64,000 nt of DNA from Psychrobacter sp. NZS113. Lineage in GTDB: Bacteria; Pseudomonadota; Gammaproteobacteria; Pseudomonadales; Moraxellaceae. Positions 1-9,777 of the stretch are shown piece after piece. The position numbers and the translations under genes are program-made. The stretch lies in the NCBI RefSeq assembly GCF_015864825.1, contig NZ_JADYWL010000004.1, positions 248,001 to 312,000 on the forward strand, in the 5' to 3' direction. The notes under the pieces were generated by a model, which was not told the DNA's origin, searched no databases, and saw only the letters and a list, made by a program, of their open reading frames with translations. The number at the start of each line of letters is the position of its first letter. Within the stretch, counting starts at the first letter, position 1.

Positions 1-693
1 CAACTCCAATCCTTTATTCATCATCGTTGCAGAGTCGACGGATATTTTTTGACCCATTGACCAGTTTGGATGTTTGACTGCCTGAGCGACGCTTGCCTGT
101 TGCATCTGCTCAAATGACTGCTGCAAAAATGGCCCACCAGAGGCGGTCAACCATAACTTACGTACACCATGCTCTAACTGATGGATTTGGGTATTGTCTT
201 GCTGAATGGCGAGTGGCAAGCACTGAAAGATAGCATTGTGTTCTGAATCAAGTGGCAGCAAAGTGGCATTGTGCATTTTGACAGCGTTAATCATCACCTG
301 CCCTGCCATCACTAGCGCTTCTTTGTTGGCAAGTAAAATACGCTTACCCGCACGAGCTGCTGCCAAAGTAGAAGGTAGGCCAGCGGCACCCACAATCGCG
401 GCGACCACGGTATCAGTTTGCGAGTCAACGGCAATATCTATCAGCCCTTGCTCGCCGCCCACGACATCGATGTCCAAACCTGCCGTACTAAGACGCTGAG
501 CAAAATCATCAACAGCGGCTGTCGGTACACTGACACGTTTCGGTAAAAACTGTTTGCAAAGTTCGAACAACTTGTCTAAACGGTGATAGCCGGACAAAGC
601 ATAGACCGTGTACTGTGGTTGTGCTGCTAAGATTGCTAACGTACTATCGCCAATCGAACCTGTTGCGCCTAGTACAGCGATGCGTTGCGTCAT
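1..693 (-). CDS. dxr: 1-deoxy-D-xylulose 5-phosphate reductoisomerase, N-terminal part (cut by window edge)
   Basis: The gene runs off the left edge, so only about 231 N-terminal residues are visible. The product converts 1-deoxy-D-xylulose 5-phosphate to 2-C-methyl-D-erythritol 4-phosphate with NADPH, the committed step of the MEP isoprenoid pathway in the cytosol. The protein opens MTQRIAVLGATGSIGDST, the family's N-terminal nucleotide-binding motif. Further on are AGKRILLANKEALVMAG, the LDSEHNAIFQ metal/substrate motif and TASGGPF, all typical of Dxr. ATG at 693 is chosen because it fits the family's usual start; an in-frame ATG at 699 is also possible and neither has a clear Shine-Dalgarno. 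It is the last gene of the frr-uppS-cdsA-dxr run, a common proteobacterial order. Confidence 0.96.
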   Translation of the reverse strand, partial: MTQRIAVLGATGSIGDSTLAILAAQPQYTVYALSGYHRLDKLFELCKQFLPKRVSVPTAAVDDFAQRLSTAGLDIDVVGGEQGLIDIAVDSQTDTVVAAIVGAAGLPSTLAAARAGKRILLANKEALVMAGQVMINAVKMHNATLLPLDSEHNAIFQCLPLAIQQDNTQIHQLEHGVRKLWLTASGGPFLQQSFEQMQQASVAQAVKHPNWSMGQKISVDSATMMNKGLEL

Positions 694-747
694 AACCATT
701 GATGCCTATGAAGGATACTGTGAGAAATAAAAATAAATAAGCGCTCT

Positions 748-779
748 GATTTTTGAACGCTTTGATTTTTGAACGCTTT
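748..779. repeat. 16-bp direct tandem duplication
   Basis: The unit GATTTTTGAACGCTTT occurs twice back to back (748-763 and 764-779) in the short gap between cdsA and dxr. It looks like replication slippage rather than a binding-site array. Confidence 0.8.
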
Positions 780-791
780 GACGTTGATGCC

Positions 792-1601
792 TTATACGAC
801 GATCAAGCCAAACTGTTGTATCGCCCAAAAACCAAGTGCAAATATTGGTGTGGCAGACAATAGCGAATCGATACGATCCAGTATGCCGCCATGACCTGGA
901 AGAATCGTTCCTGAGTCTTTTACATCAGCACGGCGTTTGAGCATCGACTCAAACAAATCACCAAGTACTGATGCTAAAATCGTTATCGCTGATAATGCCA
1001 CAAATGCGACTAACGGCACACCAGTCAATTGTAGTTTAAAGACACTAATACCAATAACCACTAGCAGGCCTGTGATCAAACCGCCAGCCAGCCCTTCCAT
1101 GCTCTTATTAGGAGAGACATTCGGTGCCATCTTGCGACGACCGAGCTTGCGACCTACAAAGTAAGCACCACTATCTGCACACCAGACCAATAAGAATACA
1201 TAGAGCAGCCACCATGCCGATAGTTGCCACAGATAAAACATAGCCGTAATCGATGCAGTCAATATAACAGCACCCATCAACGCCAGTTTTTTTCCGTACC
1301 AATTGGTATGAGTTGGAAATACTCTGACCCAAGATAGCGCCATCAACCATATAGCGAGTGACGCCACCCACCAAAACAGCCAAGTCACTTTAAGCATGAG
1401 TGAGACTAACGTCAGCACCAAGACTAATAGCACAAATACAACTGGTTGACGCCATTTGGGCATCAGCTTCGTCCATTCATGAGCCGCAATAATAACGCCA
1501 ATAGCTAACAGCGGTGCAAATAAAACAGGGGTTTGGCTCGCAAACATTGCAATACCAACGATAATAACGAGAACAATTGCCGTCTTAATCCGTTGCCACA
1601 T
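792..1601 (-). CDS. cdsA: Phosphatidate cytidylyltransferase (CDP-diglyceride synthase)
   Basis: This inner-membrane enzyme makes CDP-diacylglycerol from phosphatidic acid and CTP, the precursor of all membrane phospholipids. The 269-residue protein is hydrophobic throughout, with about eight membrane segments. The C-terminal family signature runs from about residue 211 to 247 (SVLGDLFESMLKRR, then DSGTILPGHGGILDRIDS), with the acidic residues that bind Mg2+/CTP. Length and position between uppS and dxr are standard. The ATG at 1601 lacks an obvious ribosome-binding site. Cardiolipin synthase, which uses a downstream product, is encoded at 33.5-35.1 kb. Confidence 0.96.
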   Translation of the reverse strand: MWQRIKTAIVLVIIVGIAMFASQTPVLFAPLLAIGVIIAAHEWTKLMPKWRQPVVFVLLVLVLTLVSLMLKVTWLFWWVASLAIWLMALSWVRVFPTHTNWYGKKLALMGAVILTASITAMFYLWQLSAWWLLYVFLLVWCADSGAYFVGRKLGRRKMAPNVSPNKSMEGLAGGLITGLLVVIGISVFKLQLTGVPLVAFVALSAITILASVLGDLFESMLKRRADVKDSGTILPGHGGILDRIDSLLSATPIFALGFWAIQQFGLIVV

Positions 1602-1792
1602 ACTTATTGAGCCTTATAATAATGAATAGCGCATGATCAAAAAGTGCATTATAACAGCTAATCTACAATAGCCCACTAATAGCAATTAACACTCCTTGAA
1701 GCGGTTTATTATTTCATAAACAACCAATATTAACTACTCATACAATAACGGCTTTGCAAAATACTAAGTAAATGCTTAAAACGGTGACTGTT

Positions 1793-2551
1793 TTAGCGAC
1801 TGTCTTGCTCTATTACTATCTGCTCACTGGTTTTACCAAAACGGCGTTGACGTTGAGCAAACTCTGTTACCATCGTCGCCAACTCATCTGCTGCAAAATT
1901 CGGCCATAATGTTTGGGTGAAGAATAACTCGGCGTAGGCTGATTGCCACAATACGAAATTGGATATTCGGTACTCACCGCCCGTACGTACTAACATGTCT
2001 ACGGCTGGTTCGTCTGCTAACTGAACATACTCACCGAGCACCTCTTTATTGATATCATCAGCACGTAACTGTCCTGACTCTACTTGCTGCGCCAACTGTT
2101 TTGCAGCATTCGCAATATCCCACTGTCCACCATAACTGATAGCGATAACCAGTGTCATGGCTTCAAAGTCTGCCGTTTTTGCTTCAGCATCTGCCATCAA
2201 TGCTTGTAAGTCATCACTTAGTTGACTGCGATCGCCAATGAAACGTAAGCGTATACGGTACTCATACATGCGTGGTATTTGCTCATGAATAGTCGAGGCT
2301 AACAGCTGCATTAGCAGTGCTACTTCACTAGGCGGACGTTGCCAGTTCTCACTAGAAAAGGCAAATACCGTCAACACCTCGATACCAGCATCCACACAAT
2401 ACTCAACGATGGGATCTAGCGCGTCTTTGCCAGCGACATGCCCTTGGCCTTTTCCTAAATCATTGGCTTTGCCATAGCGATTGTTACCATCCATAATGAT
2501 AGCGATATGACGAGGAAGAATAGTAGGAGCCAAAACGGCTGAAGTGGACAT
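1793..2551 (-). CDS. uppS: Isoprenyl transferase / undecaprenyl diphosphate synthase
   Basis: The product is a cis-prenyltransferase that elongates farnesyl diphosphate with isopentenyl diphosphate to undecaprenyl diphosphate, the lipid carrier for peptidoglycan and LPS O-antigen. It has 252 residues, the normal size. The catalytic Asp lies in MDGNNRYGKA (residues 20-29; most homologues read MDGNGRWA), followed by FAFSSENWQRP near 63-73 and the C-terminal MLVRTGGEYRISNF motif that binds diphosphate. It is transcribed with frr upstream and cdsA downstream, linking the MEP pathway (dxr, ispG in this window) to lipid-carrier synthesis. Confidence 0.96.
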   Translation of the reverse strand: MSTSAVLAPTILPRHIAIIMDGNNRYGKANDLGKGQGHVAGKDALDPIVEYCVDAGIEVLTVFAFSSENWQRPPSEVALLMQLLASTIHEQIPRMYEYRIRLRFIGDRSQLSDDLQALMADAEAKTADFEAMTLVIAISYGGQWDIANAAKQLAQQVESGQLRADDINKEVLGEYVQLADEPAVDMLVRTGGEYRISNFVLWQSAYAELFFTQTLWPNFAADELATMVTEFAQRQRRFGKTSEQIVIEQDSR

Positions 2552-2679
2552 AGGCGAGCTTGCTTATTGTTGAGGTAAGATAATGATAACGTGTACGAGG
2601 GCGATTAAAAAGCATCAGACAAATAATTCATAAATTTATCATAATGCAGTCATCAGGCGCTTAGTGCTTACACAATAAT

Positions 2680-2712
2680 AAGCAGCCAATAGCGTTGGCA
2701 CATTGGCTGCTT
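2680..2712 (-). terminator. Hairpin downstream of frr
   Basis: An 11-bp perfect stem (AAGCAGCCAAT / ATTGGCTGCTT) with an 11-base loop lies 55-88 bases past the frr stop. On the minus strand it is followed by TTATTATT rather than a clean U-run, so it may be a weak intrinsic terminator or an RNA-stabilising hairpin. Confidence 0.5.
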
Positions 2713-2767
2713 AATAGGGAGGAATAACTGAATCAATCTGTGCCATAAGTGACAGAGGAGTCAGTAT

Positions 2768-3325
2768 TTAGACGTCCATCAAATCGCTTTCTTTTTTGGT
2801 CAGACTTTTATCGATGGTTTCGATATATTTGTCTGTGATTTTTTGGATATCATCACTGGCGCGGCGCTCGTCATCTTCTGATATTTCTTTTTCTTTTGCT
2901 AAGTCTTTAATATCATTCATCATGTCGCGGCGAATATTACGGATAGAGACTCGGCTGTTCTCAGCTTCTCCACGCGCAAGCTTTTGCATATCGCGACGTG
3001 TTTCTTCCGTCAATGCTGGCATCGGTACACGAATCACATCAGCAGTCATTGGGTTTAGACCCAAATCTGCTTCACGAATGGCTTTATCAATCGCTTGTAC
3101 CATAGTACGGTCAAACGGCTGAACAAGCAGTGTACGTGAGTCTTCAACGTTTACACTCGCCACTTGATTGAGGGCGGTATCAGCACCGTAGTAGCTGACC
3201 ATCACACCTGACAACATACCTGGGTGGGCACGGCCTGTACGAACTTTACTGAAAGTATTCTGCAGCGCTTCCAACGTTTTTTGCATGCGTGCTTCGCCGT
3301 CTTGCTTAATCTCTTTAATCATCAT
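2768..3325 (-). CDS. frr: Ribosome recycling factor
   Basis: The product releases mRNA and tRNA from the post-termination ribosome together with EF-G. The 185-residue length is exact for the family. The sequence has the characteristic [14 protein letters not shown] (about residues 25-38), [18 protein letters not shown] and the long coiled-coil helices rich in Lys/Glu near the C-terminus. Two ATGs stand in tandem (3325 and 3322); the Shine-Dalgarno AAGGA is 3 bases from the first and 6 from the second, so the second may be preferred. It sits downstream of pyrH as in most proteobacteria, with a 146-base gap. Confidence 0.97.
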   Translation of the reverse strand: MMIKEIKQDGEARMQKTLEALQNTFSKVRTGRAHPGMLSGVMVSYYGADTALNQVASVNVEDSRTLLVQPFDRTMVQAIDKAIREADLGLNPMTADVIRVPMPALTEETRRDMQKLARGEAENSRVSIRNIRRDMMNDIKDLAKEKEISEDDERRASDDIQKITDKYIETIDKSLTKKESDLMDV

Positions 3326-3471
3326 GTGTCCTTATTTATCGCTACCGACAAATCATTCATTGTTGTGAGTTATATCAGTAGTCGCTATTAATCATTAGTA
3401 TTGATTATCAGCGACTGACGTAACTTTAATTATTTACGTTGTGATATTAATGTGGGGCTCATCAAAGCAGA

Positions 3472-4197
3472 TTAGTGATAAACACGTGTGCCTTCATTTT
3501 CACCCATAATGACATTTAATAACGCGTTAGGCTTGGTCATATCAAAAACTTGTAGCGGTACGTTATGCTCACGGCACAAGGCAATAGCAGTTAAATCCAT
3601 GACACCAAGCTTTTGCTCTAACACTTCGTCAAACGTTAAACCGTCGTATTTGACCGCATCAGCATGTAGGCTTGGGTCTTTGTCATAAACGCCATCGACT
3701 TTGGTCGCTTTTAAAATCAAGCCCGCTTCGATTTCGATACCACGCAAGCAAGCAGCCGTATCAGTGGTAAAGAATGGATTGCCTGTACCCGCCACAAAGA
3801 TGCAGACATCGCCATTTTTCAGATAACGAATCGCGTTACGACTGCTATAGCTTTCGGTCACTTCGCCAATAGGAAGTGCTGACATCAGGCGCGTTTTAAT
3901 GTTACGGCGCTCAAGGGCATCACGCATTGCCAAACCATTCATAACTGTCGCTAGCATACCCATTTGATCACCCGTAACGCGGCCAACCAATCCTTCTTTT
4001 TGTAATTGGGCACCGCGATATAAGTTACCACCGCCGACCACGATACCAACTTGGACACCAAGTCCACGCAAATGGGCAATAGACAAACTCATTTTATCAA
4101 GCACTTCGGTATCAATACCCATGTCTTTGCCACCAGCTAAGGCTTCGCCAGAGAGTTTTAGCAAAATACGAGAGTAACGCGGGTTTTTGTCAGACAT
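3472..4197 (-). CDS. pyrH: UMP kinase
   Basis: The enzyme phosphorylates UMP to UDP in pyrimidine nucleotide synthesis and belongs to the hexameric amino-acid-kinase fold family (not the eukaryotic UMP/CMP kinases). The 241 residues show KLSGEAL (14-20), [10 protein letters not shown] (about 57-66) and the [13 protein letters not shown] loop that contacts UMP. An AAGGTGA Shine-Dalgarno precedes the ATG. The usual upstream partners rpsB and tsf are absent; rimO is there instead, separated by a terminator, so pyrH probably has its own promoter in the 4198-4336 gap. Confidence 0.97.
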   Translation of the reverse strand: MSDKNPRYSRILLKLSGEALAGGKDMGIDTEVLDKMSLSIAHLRGLGVQVGIVVGGGNLYRGAQLQKEGLVGRVTGDQMGMLATVMNGLAMRDALERRNIKTRLMSALPIGEVTESYSSRNAIRYLKNGDVCIFVAGTGNPFFTTDTAACLRGIEIEAGLILKATKVDGVYDKDPSLHADAVKYDGLTFDEVLEQKLGVMDLTAIALCREHNVPLQVFDMTKPNALLNVIMGENEGTRVYH

Positions 4198-4330
4198 GAG
4201 ATCACCTTGTTATCATTAAATTATAATTAAAGTTATCGGTAAAATACAAATGGAGTTTGCCTTTGGTATGGACGATACCGACATACTTGATGATAAGCAT
4301 GCCAAAAGGCTAAATTGCGCTAATTGTAGC

Positions 4331-4352
4331 AAAAACTGCCCTTTGTGGGGCA
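4331..4352 (-). terminator. Intrinsic terminator of rimO
   Basis: The stem TGCCC/GGGCA (4337-4341 with 4348-4352) is followed on the minus strand by a short T-run (AGTTTTT). It lies 29 bases after the rimO stop and separates rimO from pyrH. Confidence 0.7.
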
Positions 4353-4380
4353 ATTTTCACTTGCCTATCGTGTTAGGATT

Positions 4381-5973
4381 TTAACCTTTATAGCTGCCAA
4401 ACAAGTCATATTCGCTAGCATCGTCAATAGTGACGGTTAAGAACTGCCCGACTTTGACTTGTGCAGTGATGTCGTCAACGTAGACGTGACCATCAATTTC
4501 AGGTGCATCCGCATAGCTACGGCAAATCGCAATACCTTCTTCACTATCAATCTCATCGACCAATACCATCAAGGTTTTGCCGATTTTTTCTTGTAGTTTT
4601 TGCGCTGAAATATCTTGTTGTAGCGTCATTAGACGCTCGTAACGAGACTTTTTAACGTCTTCAGGTACGTGATCTGGCAAATCATTGGCCACGGCACCTT
4701 CAACTTCTGAATAGGTAAATGCGCCAACGCGATCAAGGCGCGCTTCAACCAACCAATCAAGCAAGCATTGGAAATCTTCTTCTGTCTCACCAGGGAAACC
4801 AACAACGAAGGTTGAGCGAATAACGATATCAGGGCAAATCTCACGCCATGCTTTGATACGTGCCAAGGTGTTTTCACTATGCGCTGGACGTTTCATTGCT
4901 TTTAGGATGCGATGACTGGCATGTTGGAAAGGAATGTCTAAATAAGGCAATAGTTTCTTTTCGCCCATCAGTTCGACGACTTTGTCCACATGCGGATATG
5001 GGTAGACATAATGCAAGCGTACCCAAATACCTAAATCATTTAACGCTTTGCATAAGTCATAGAACTTCGACTTCAGCGGCATACCATTCCAAAAACTGGT
5101 CCTATACTTTAGATCCAGTCCATAAGCGGAAGTGTCTTGCGAGATAATTAATAATTCTTTCACGCCAGCATTTTTCAGCGCCAATGCTTCATTCATGACG
5201 TTATCAATTGGACGTGAGTCCAAATCGCCGCGTAGGCTTGGAATAATGCAGAAGGTACAACGGTGGTTGCAGCCTTCAGATATTTTTAGATAGGCATAAT
5301 GACTTGGGGTCAATTTGATGCCCGCCTCATTGATCAAATCTATTTTAGGATCGTAGTTTGCATCCTTACTACGGTTTGGCTTGGGCACGTGCTGTGCAAC
5401 TGCTGTAATGACTTCGTCATAGGCATGCGCGCCCGTCACGGCAAGTACAGCTGGGTGCATTGCACGGATTTTATCCGCTTCTTTACCCAAGCAACCCGTC
5501 ACGATGACCTTGCCGTTTTTGCTAATAGCTTCACCGATTGCATCAAGCGACTCTTGTACTGCTGATTCAATAAAACCGCAAGTATTGACCACGACCAGAT
5601 CCGCACCTTCATAGTCGCTGGCTACTTGATAACCATCACGGCTCAACTCGGTGATGATACGCTCGCTATCCACCAAGGCTTTTGGACAACCTAACGATAC
5701 AAAACCAATTTTTGGCGCTGCACTAACTGGCATCGTAGCAGTCGCATTGGCAATCGTTACATCACTGCTTTGGGCTACACTACGGTTTTGGTTATGATTG
5801 GCTTTATGATGGTAAGGTTGTTTAGTATCTGTTTGACTGACATCTGCCTGACTATCTTGCGCTATATTTGGCTTGGCAGGATTAAAAATAGTGGCAGTGT
5901 CTTTTGGAGCGATAGAAGCTGACGGTGAGGTAGTAATAGTCGGATTGGCCGACTCGGTAGAAGTTTTGGGCAT
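4381..5973 (-). CDS. rimO: Ribosomal protein S12 methylthiotransferase RimO, with long N-terminal extension
   Basis: RimO is a radical-SAM methylthiotransferase that adds a methylthio group to an Asp of ribosomal protein S12. The order is an N-terminal MTTase domain ([18 protein letters not shown], first cluster Cys), the radical-SAM motif [15 protein letters not shown], and a C-terminal TRAM domain ending DLFGSY. The family is usually about 440 residues; this protein has about 530 because some 85 residues of S/T/N/Q-rich, probably disordered sequence precede the MTTase domain. The start at 5973 (MPKTSTES) is chosen because AAGG stands 6-7 bases upstream. The ATG at 5733, which would give a normal-length protein, has no visible Shine-Dalgarno. 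A longer in-frame start at 6027 also exists. Confidence 0.95.
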   Translation of the reverse strand: MPKTSTESANPTITTSPSASIAPKDTATIFNPAKPNIAQDSQADVSQTDTKQPYHHKANHNQNRSVAQSSDVTIANATATMPVSAAPKIGFVSLGCPKALVDSERIITELSRDGYQVASDYEGADLVVVNTCGFIESAVQESLDAIGEAISKNGKVIVTGCLGKEADKIRAMHPAVLAVTGAHAYDEVITAVAQHVPKPNRSKDANYDPKIDLINEAGIKLTPSHYAYLKISEGCNHRCTFCIIPSLRGDLDSRPIDNVMNEALALKNAGVKELLIISQDTSAYGLDLKYRTSFWNGMPLKSKFYDLCKALNDLGIWVRLHYVYPYPHVDKVVELMGEKKLLPYLDIPFQHASHRILKAMKRPAHSENTLARIKAWREICPDIVIRSTFVVGFPGETEEDFQCLLDWLVEARLDRVGAFTYSEVEGAVANDLPDHVPEDVKKSRYERLMTLQQDISAQKLQEKIGKTLMVLVDEIDSEEGIAICRSYADAPEIDGHVYVDDITAQVKVGQFLTVTIDDASEYDLFGSYKG

Positions 5974-6106
5974 GGCTAACCTTGCTAGAGATAAAGTGGC
6001 TGTGCGCATTGTACGTTTTTTTTGCAAAAATCGCCAGTTTTGCCGCTCTATAGTGTTGATTTATGGTTAAATATTATATTGAGTATTTTTTTGTAGGCGC
6101 CGACCC

Positions 6107-7438
6107 ATGACAACCCATTTGACAACCGCAAAATCGACACCTGATTTGGCATTCATCTCACAGCATTTGTTCACAGCCATCTTGTGGGTCAATGAAGATC
6201 TTTGTATCACTTGGCTAAATGCTCAAGCCGAACAACTACTGGCTATCAGTAGTGGCAGACTGCTCAAGCAACCCATATTGTCATTGCTCGCACCCGAAGA
6301 GTTAAAACCCAAAGACAGCACTCCCATCAATAATGACGAAGTCTATGAGCAAAACTGCTCTTTAGCTGAAAGGTTTGAGCTCGCAAGACAATATCAGCAA
6401 CCATTCATTGATCATGATCACATCATAAATACGCAACTAAATGGTAATTTATCGTTTTCCGTCGATTATAGCGTGACGCCGCTCATCTACGAGCAGAAGA
6501 CGTATTTTATCATCGAGATGTGGGGCAAAGATCGCCAAAGTCGTATCTCAGAAGAGCAACGTCAGCAGCAGCAATATGGTGTGGCACGTCATATGCTACG
6601 CTCAGTTGCCCATGAGATAAAAAACCCGCTGGCTGGCATTCGCGGTGCTGCACAACTATTACAACGAAAATTTATCAAATTCAGCGATGACGCTACTTTT
6701 AACAGAGAGCCTTCCACTTCTATAGGCAGCAAAAACTCTGTTTCGAATCACAATGACGAACTACAAAAGACCACCGAAAAACTACGTGGCTATACCGATA
6801 TCATTATTTCAGAGACGGATCGCTTAGCCCATCTGGTAGGACAGTTCCTCGGCTCTAATCAACTGCCAAACTGGCAAACACTGAACATTCACGAGCCCTT
6901 AGAGCATGTACTGTCATTAGTCATTAACCAGTACCCGCAATTAACGCTACAGCGAGATTATGATTTATCATTGCCTGAGTTATGCGCTGATAAAGACCAA
7001 TTAATTCAAGTATTTTTAAACCTGATTAATAATGCTTGTGAGTCCATGACTGAGTTTGAACAAACGCTGCAACAGCAAGAGCTATCGGAAGCCAAAAAGT
7101 TGCAATCTACCGATTCAGAGACTGACAGTGACTGCTATATAGATTACCAGCCAACCCTACACATCCAAACGCGGGTCGCCTTTCAACATACCATTATTGG
7201 ACACCAGCACAAACAAGTCTTACAAGTAAACATTACCGATAATGGATCAGGGATTGATCCAGAATTGATTGGACAAATATTTTTCCCAATGGTAACCAGC
7301 CGTGCTGCAGGGACTGGTCTAGGATTATCTATTGTGCAAGATATCATCAGCCATCATCGTGGTATGATTGATGTCAGCTCCACACAGGTACAAGGCCAAC
7401 AGCAGACACGCTTTACACTTTACCTGCCGTTTCACTAA
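6107..7438 (+). CDS. glnL: Nitrogen regulation sensor histidine kinase NtrB/GlnL
   Basis: The product is a cytoplasmic sensor kinase/phosphatase that phosphorylates NtrC when nitrogen is short and is normally controlled by PII. The 443 residues have no membrane segment. An N-terminal PAS-like region (about 15-140) is followed by the H-box RSVAHEIKNPLAGIRGAAQL with His169, an N-box (FLNLINNACES) and G-boxes DNGSGID and GTGLGLSIVQDI. A polar Q/S-rich insert before the G1 box makes it longer than the roughly 350-residue E. coli protein. It is divergent from rimO and is followed after 101 bases by glnG. No glnA or glnB is seen in this window. Confidence 0.94.
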   Translation: MTTHLTTAKSTPDLAFISQHLFTAILWVNEDLCITWLNAQAEQLLAISSGRLLKQPILSLLAPEELKPKDSTPINNDEVYEQNCSLAERFELARQYQQPFIDHDHIINTQLNGNLSFSVDYSVTPLIYEQKTYFIIEMWGKDRQSRISEEQRQQQQYGVARHMLRSVAHEIKNPLAGIRGAAQLLQRKFIKFSDDATFNREPSTSIGSKNSVSNHNDELQKTTEKLRGYTDIIISETDRLAHLVGQFLGSNQLPNWQTLNIHEPLEHVLSLVINQYPQLTLQRDYDLSLPELCADKDQLIQVFLNLINNACESMTEFEQTLQQQELSEAKKLQSTDSETDSDCYIDYQPTLHIQTRVAFQHTIIGHQHKQVLQVNITDNGSGIDPELIGQIFFPMVTSRAAGTGLGLSIVQDIISHHRGMIDVSSTQVQGQQQTRFTLYLPFH

Positions 7439-7539
7439 CCAATGATTGCAGTGTAAACAATAGGTATTACTAAAAACGATTAAATCACAAATACGATACT
7501 ACAATCCTGAACCAACTCATTGCTCATTAGGCCTAATAC

Positions 7540-9333
7540 ATGACTGAATATAGCGAAAAACACAAACCTAAAAGCGATAATCAAACGGTAGCCGAGCCAC
7601 TGCCAAGTGAACCAAGCATAAAAGTAACAGTCAATAATAATCCCAATGTTGACCCAGCAACGTTATGGCTGATCGATGATGATGCCGCATTAAGAATGGT
7701 GTTAGCAGATACTTTTGAGGATGCAGGGCTGACGGTTATTAGCTTTACCCAAGCGCAAGCAGCATGGGGACGCCTTAATGATATATTGCAAGAAACTGAG
7801 TCGGTCACGCAGTTACCTGATGTGATATTGACTGATATTCGTATGCCGATGATGGATGGGTTGTCCTTTAGCGACTGGGTACATCAGCACTTTCCTAAGC
7901 TGCCTATTGTCATCATGACTGCTCACTCTGACCTCACCTCTGCTATTAATAGCTATCAAACGGGGGCATTTGAATATCTACCCAAACCATTCGACTTAGA
8001 TGATGCCGTTGCCACGATCTATAAAGCGATCAACTACCAACCTAATCTGGTGATAGAGAGTAAGGCAACCAAATCCGATACATCTGAAGCGAAAATAACG
8101 GCTGATACAACAGCGGATATTAAGACAAAGCCGGATAATAAATCTAAGCCTATTAATGAGGCTAATACGGTCAGCAAAGTCAGTAAAAAACCCAAACTTA
8201 AAGCTGACGTCAAAGTAGACACTAGCACGAATGACAATCCTAGTGGCATTATTGGTCAATCACAAGCCATGCAGACCGTGTTTCGTGCTATTGGCAGATT
8301 GGCACACTCACCTATTACTGTTTTGATCACAGGTGAATCAGGAACAGGAAAAGAATTGGTCGCCAGTGCCTTACATCAGCATTCTCCACGTCACCAGCAG
8401 CCTTTTATTGCACTCAATATGGCAGCCATTCCGCATGATCTGATTGAGTCTGAATTATTCGGTCATGCAAAAGGCGCCTTCACTGGTGCGACGACGACAC
8501 GACCAGGGCGTTTCGAACAGGCTGATGGTGGGACATTATTTCTAGATGAAATCGGTGACATGCCGTTTAGCACTCAAACACGACTGCTACGCGTACTCGC
8601 CAATGGAGAGTTTTATCGAGTGGGTGGTCAGCAACCCATCAAAGTAAATGTGCGCATCATTGCTGCTACTCACCAAAATTTAGAAGAGCTGGTTAAGCAA
8701 GGTAAATTCCGCGAGGATTTATTTTATCGCCTTAACGTGATTCGCTTACCCCTTCCACCATTACGGACACGACGCGAAGACATCCCTGCACTAGCAACTT
8801 ACTTTATGAAGCGTGCTGCCGAACAAATGGATACTGCACCCAAGCAGCTACATCCGATGGCCGTACAGATCATGCAGTCTTTTGAGTGGCGCGGTAATGT
8901 GCGTCAGCTTGAAAATGTCTGCCTATGGTTGACCGTGATGGCGACTGGCGACACCGTCATGGCGGAGGACTTGCCACCAGAGCTGCTCGAAAACATCCCT
9001 TCTAATCTAGAGCCCCATCTAGAACAAGATTTATATAGTGAGGATACGAATAGCCAAAACCATATCCCACAAAGTCAGCTGACCTCTAACACGACAAGTT
9101 GGCAGCAAGCACTGGCTGTTTGGGCTACTCAGTCGTTGCAAACTGGAGAAACGGATATTTTGCAGACAGCGACACCTGAGTTCGAGCGTGTTTTACTGAC
9201 AGCGGCACTCAACCATAGCGGTGGCAAAAAGATAGCTGCTGCCAACTTACTTGGTTGGGGACGCAATACATTGACCCGTAAATTGCAGCAATTAGATATC
9301 ACAGCATCAGAAGTGCAAAGAAATCTTGAATAA
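7540..9333 (+). CDS. glnG: Nitrogen regulation response regulator NtrC/GlnG
   Basis: The product is a sigma-54 enhancer-binding activator of nitrogen-scavenging genes. The receiver domain (about 40-165) has the acidic pair DD at 46-47, phospho-acceptor Asp99, Thr127 and Lys149. The AAA+ domain has Walker A GESGTGKE (265-272), the sigma-54 contact loop GAFTGA (312-317) and Walker B LFLDEIGD. A Fis-type helix-turn-helix lies at the end (AAANLLGWGRNTLTRKL). At 597 residues it is about 130 longer than E. coli NtrC. The surplus is a 40-residue N-terminal tail, a Lys/Thr/Asp-rich linker of about 65 residues between receiver and AAA+ domains, and a polar insert before the HTH. It forms an operon with glnL. 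Confidence 0.95.
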   Translation: MTEYSEKHKPKSDNQTVAEPLPSEPSIKVTVNNNPNVDPATLWLIDDDAALRMVLADTFEDAGLTVISFTQAQAAWGRLNDILQETESVTQLPDVILTDIRMPMMDGLSFSDWVHQHFPKLPIVIMTAHSDLTSAINSYQTGAFEYLPKPFDLDDAVATIYKAINYQPNLVIESKATKSDTSEAKITADTTADIKTKPDNKSKPINEANTVSKVSKKPKLKADVKVDTSTNDNPSGIIGQSQAMQTVFRAIGRLAHSPITVLITGESGTGKELVASALHQHSPRHQQPFIALNMAAIPHDLIESELFGHAKGAFTGATTTRPGRFEQADGGTLFLDEIGDMPFSTQTRLLRVLANGEFYRVGGQQPIKVNVRIIAATHQNLEELVKQGKFREDLFYRLNVIRLPLPPLRTRREDIPALATYFMKRAAEQMDTAPKQLHPMAVQIMQSFEWRGNVRQLENVCLWLTVMATGDTVMAEDLPPELLENIPSNLEPHLEQDLYSEDTNSQNHIPQSQLTSNTTSWQQALAVWATQSLQTGETDILQTATPEFERVLLTAALNHSGGKKIAAANLLGWGRNTLTRKLQQLDITASEVQRNLE

Positions 9334-9432
9334 GGACGTAAAAAACCCAATAAAAAATTATATTAATATCAATTACTTATAATATTTAGACAAAAAAAAC
9401 GTTAATTAATTAAAAATAATTGCAAATAGGGG

Positions 9433-9460
9433 TTGCCAAACTATTCAAACTCTATATAAT
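9433..9460 (+). promoter_or_regulatory. Sigma-70 promoter of tRNA-Leu
   Basis: TTGCCA (9433-9438) and a perfect TATAAT (9455-9460) are separated by 16 bases, about 90 bases upstream of the tRNA. The flanking region is very AT-rich. Confidence 0.7.
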
Positions 9461-9548
9461 AGCCAACCACTGAGACGCACTACCGAATCAGTTAACTATC
9501 TACGTTGTGTTTGAGTTTAAACACTAATAATGATAGAGTAACGAAAAT

Positions 9549-9633
9549 GGGGCTGTGGCGGAATTGGTAGACGCACCAGATTTAGGTTCTGGCGCCGCAA
9601 GGTGTGAGAGTTCGAGTCTCTCCAGCCCCACCA
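9549..9633 (+). tRNA. tRNA-Leu (anticodon UAG)
   Basis: An 85-base tRNA with encoded CCA. The acceptor stem GGGGCTG pairs with CAGCCCC and the discriminator is A. The anticodon stem CCAGA/TCTGG holds loop TTTAGGT, giving anticodon TAG (reads CUA-type Leu codons). The long variable arm is type II, as expected for leucine. Confidence 0.97.
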
Positions 9634-9668
9634 TTTTCGGATAGTACATCTTAGACCAAATATCAAAG

Positions 9669-9690
9669 CCTGCTTTTAGCAGGTTTTTTT
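9669..9690 (+). terminator. Intrinsic terminator after tRNA-Leu
   Basis: The stem CCTGC/GCAGG with loop TTTTA is followed by seven Ts, 35 bases past the tRNA 3' end. Confidence 0.9.
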
Positions 9691-9707
9691 GTGTCTGGAG
9701 TTTGTAT

Positions 9708-9734
9708 AAAAAATCCCCGCTAATTAGTGGGGAT
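9708..9734 (-). terminator. Intrinsic terminator of the butanediol-type dehydrogenase gene
   Basis: The near-perfect stem ATCCCC/GGGGAT around CTAATTAG is followed on the minus strand by six Ts. It lies 44 bases past the stop at 9778 and faces the tRNA terminator. Confidence 0.85.
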
Positions 9735-9777
9735 CATATCAAAGATATAGTACTGACTCACTGGCGATATACAACGA

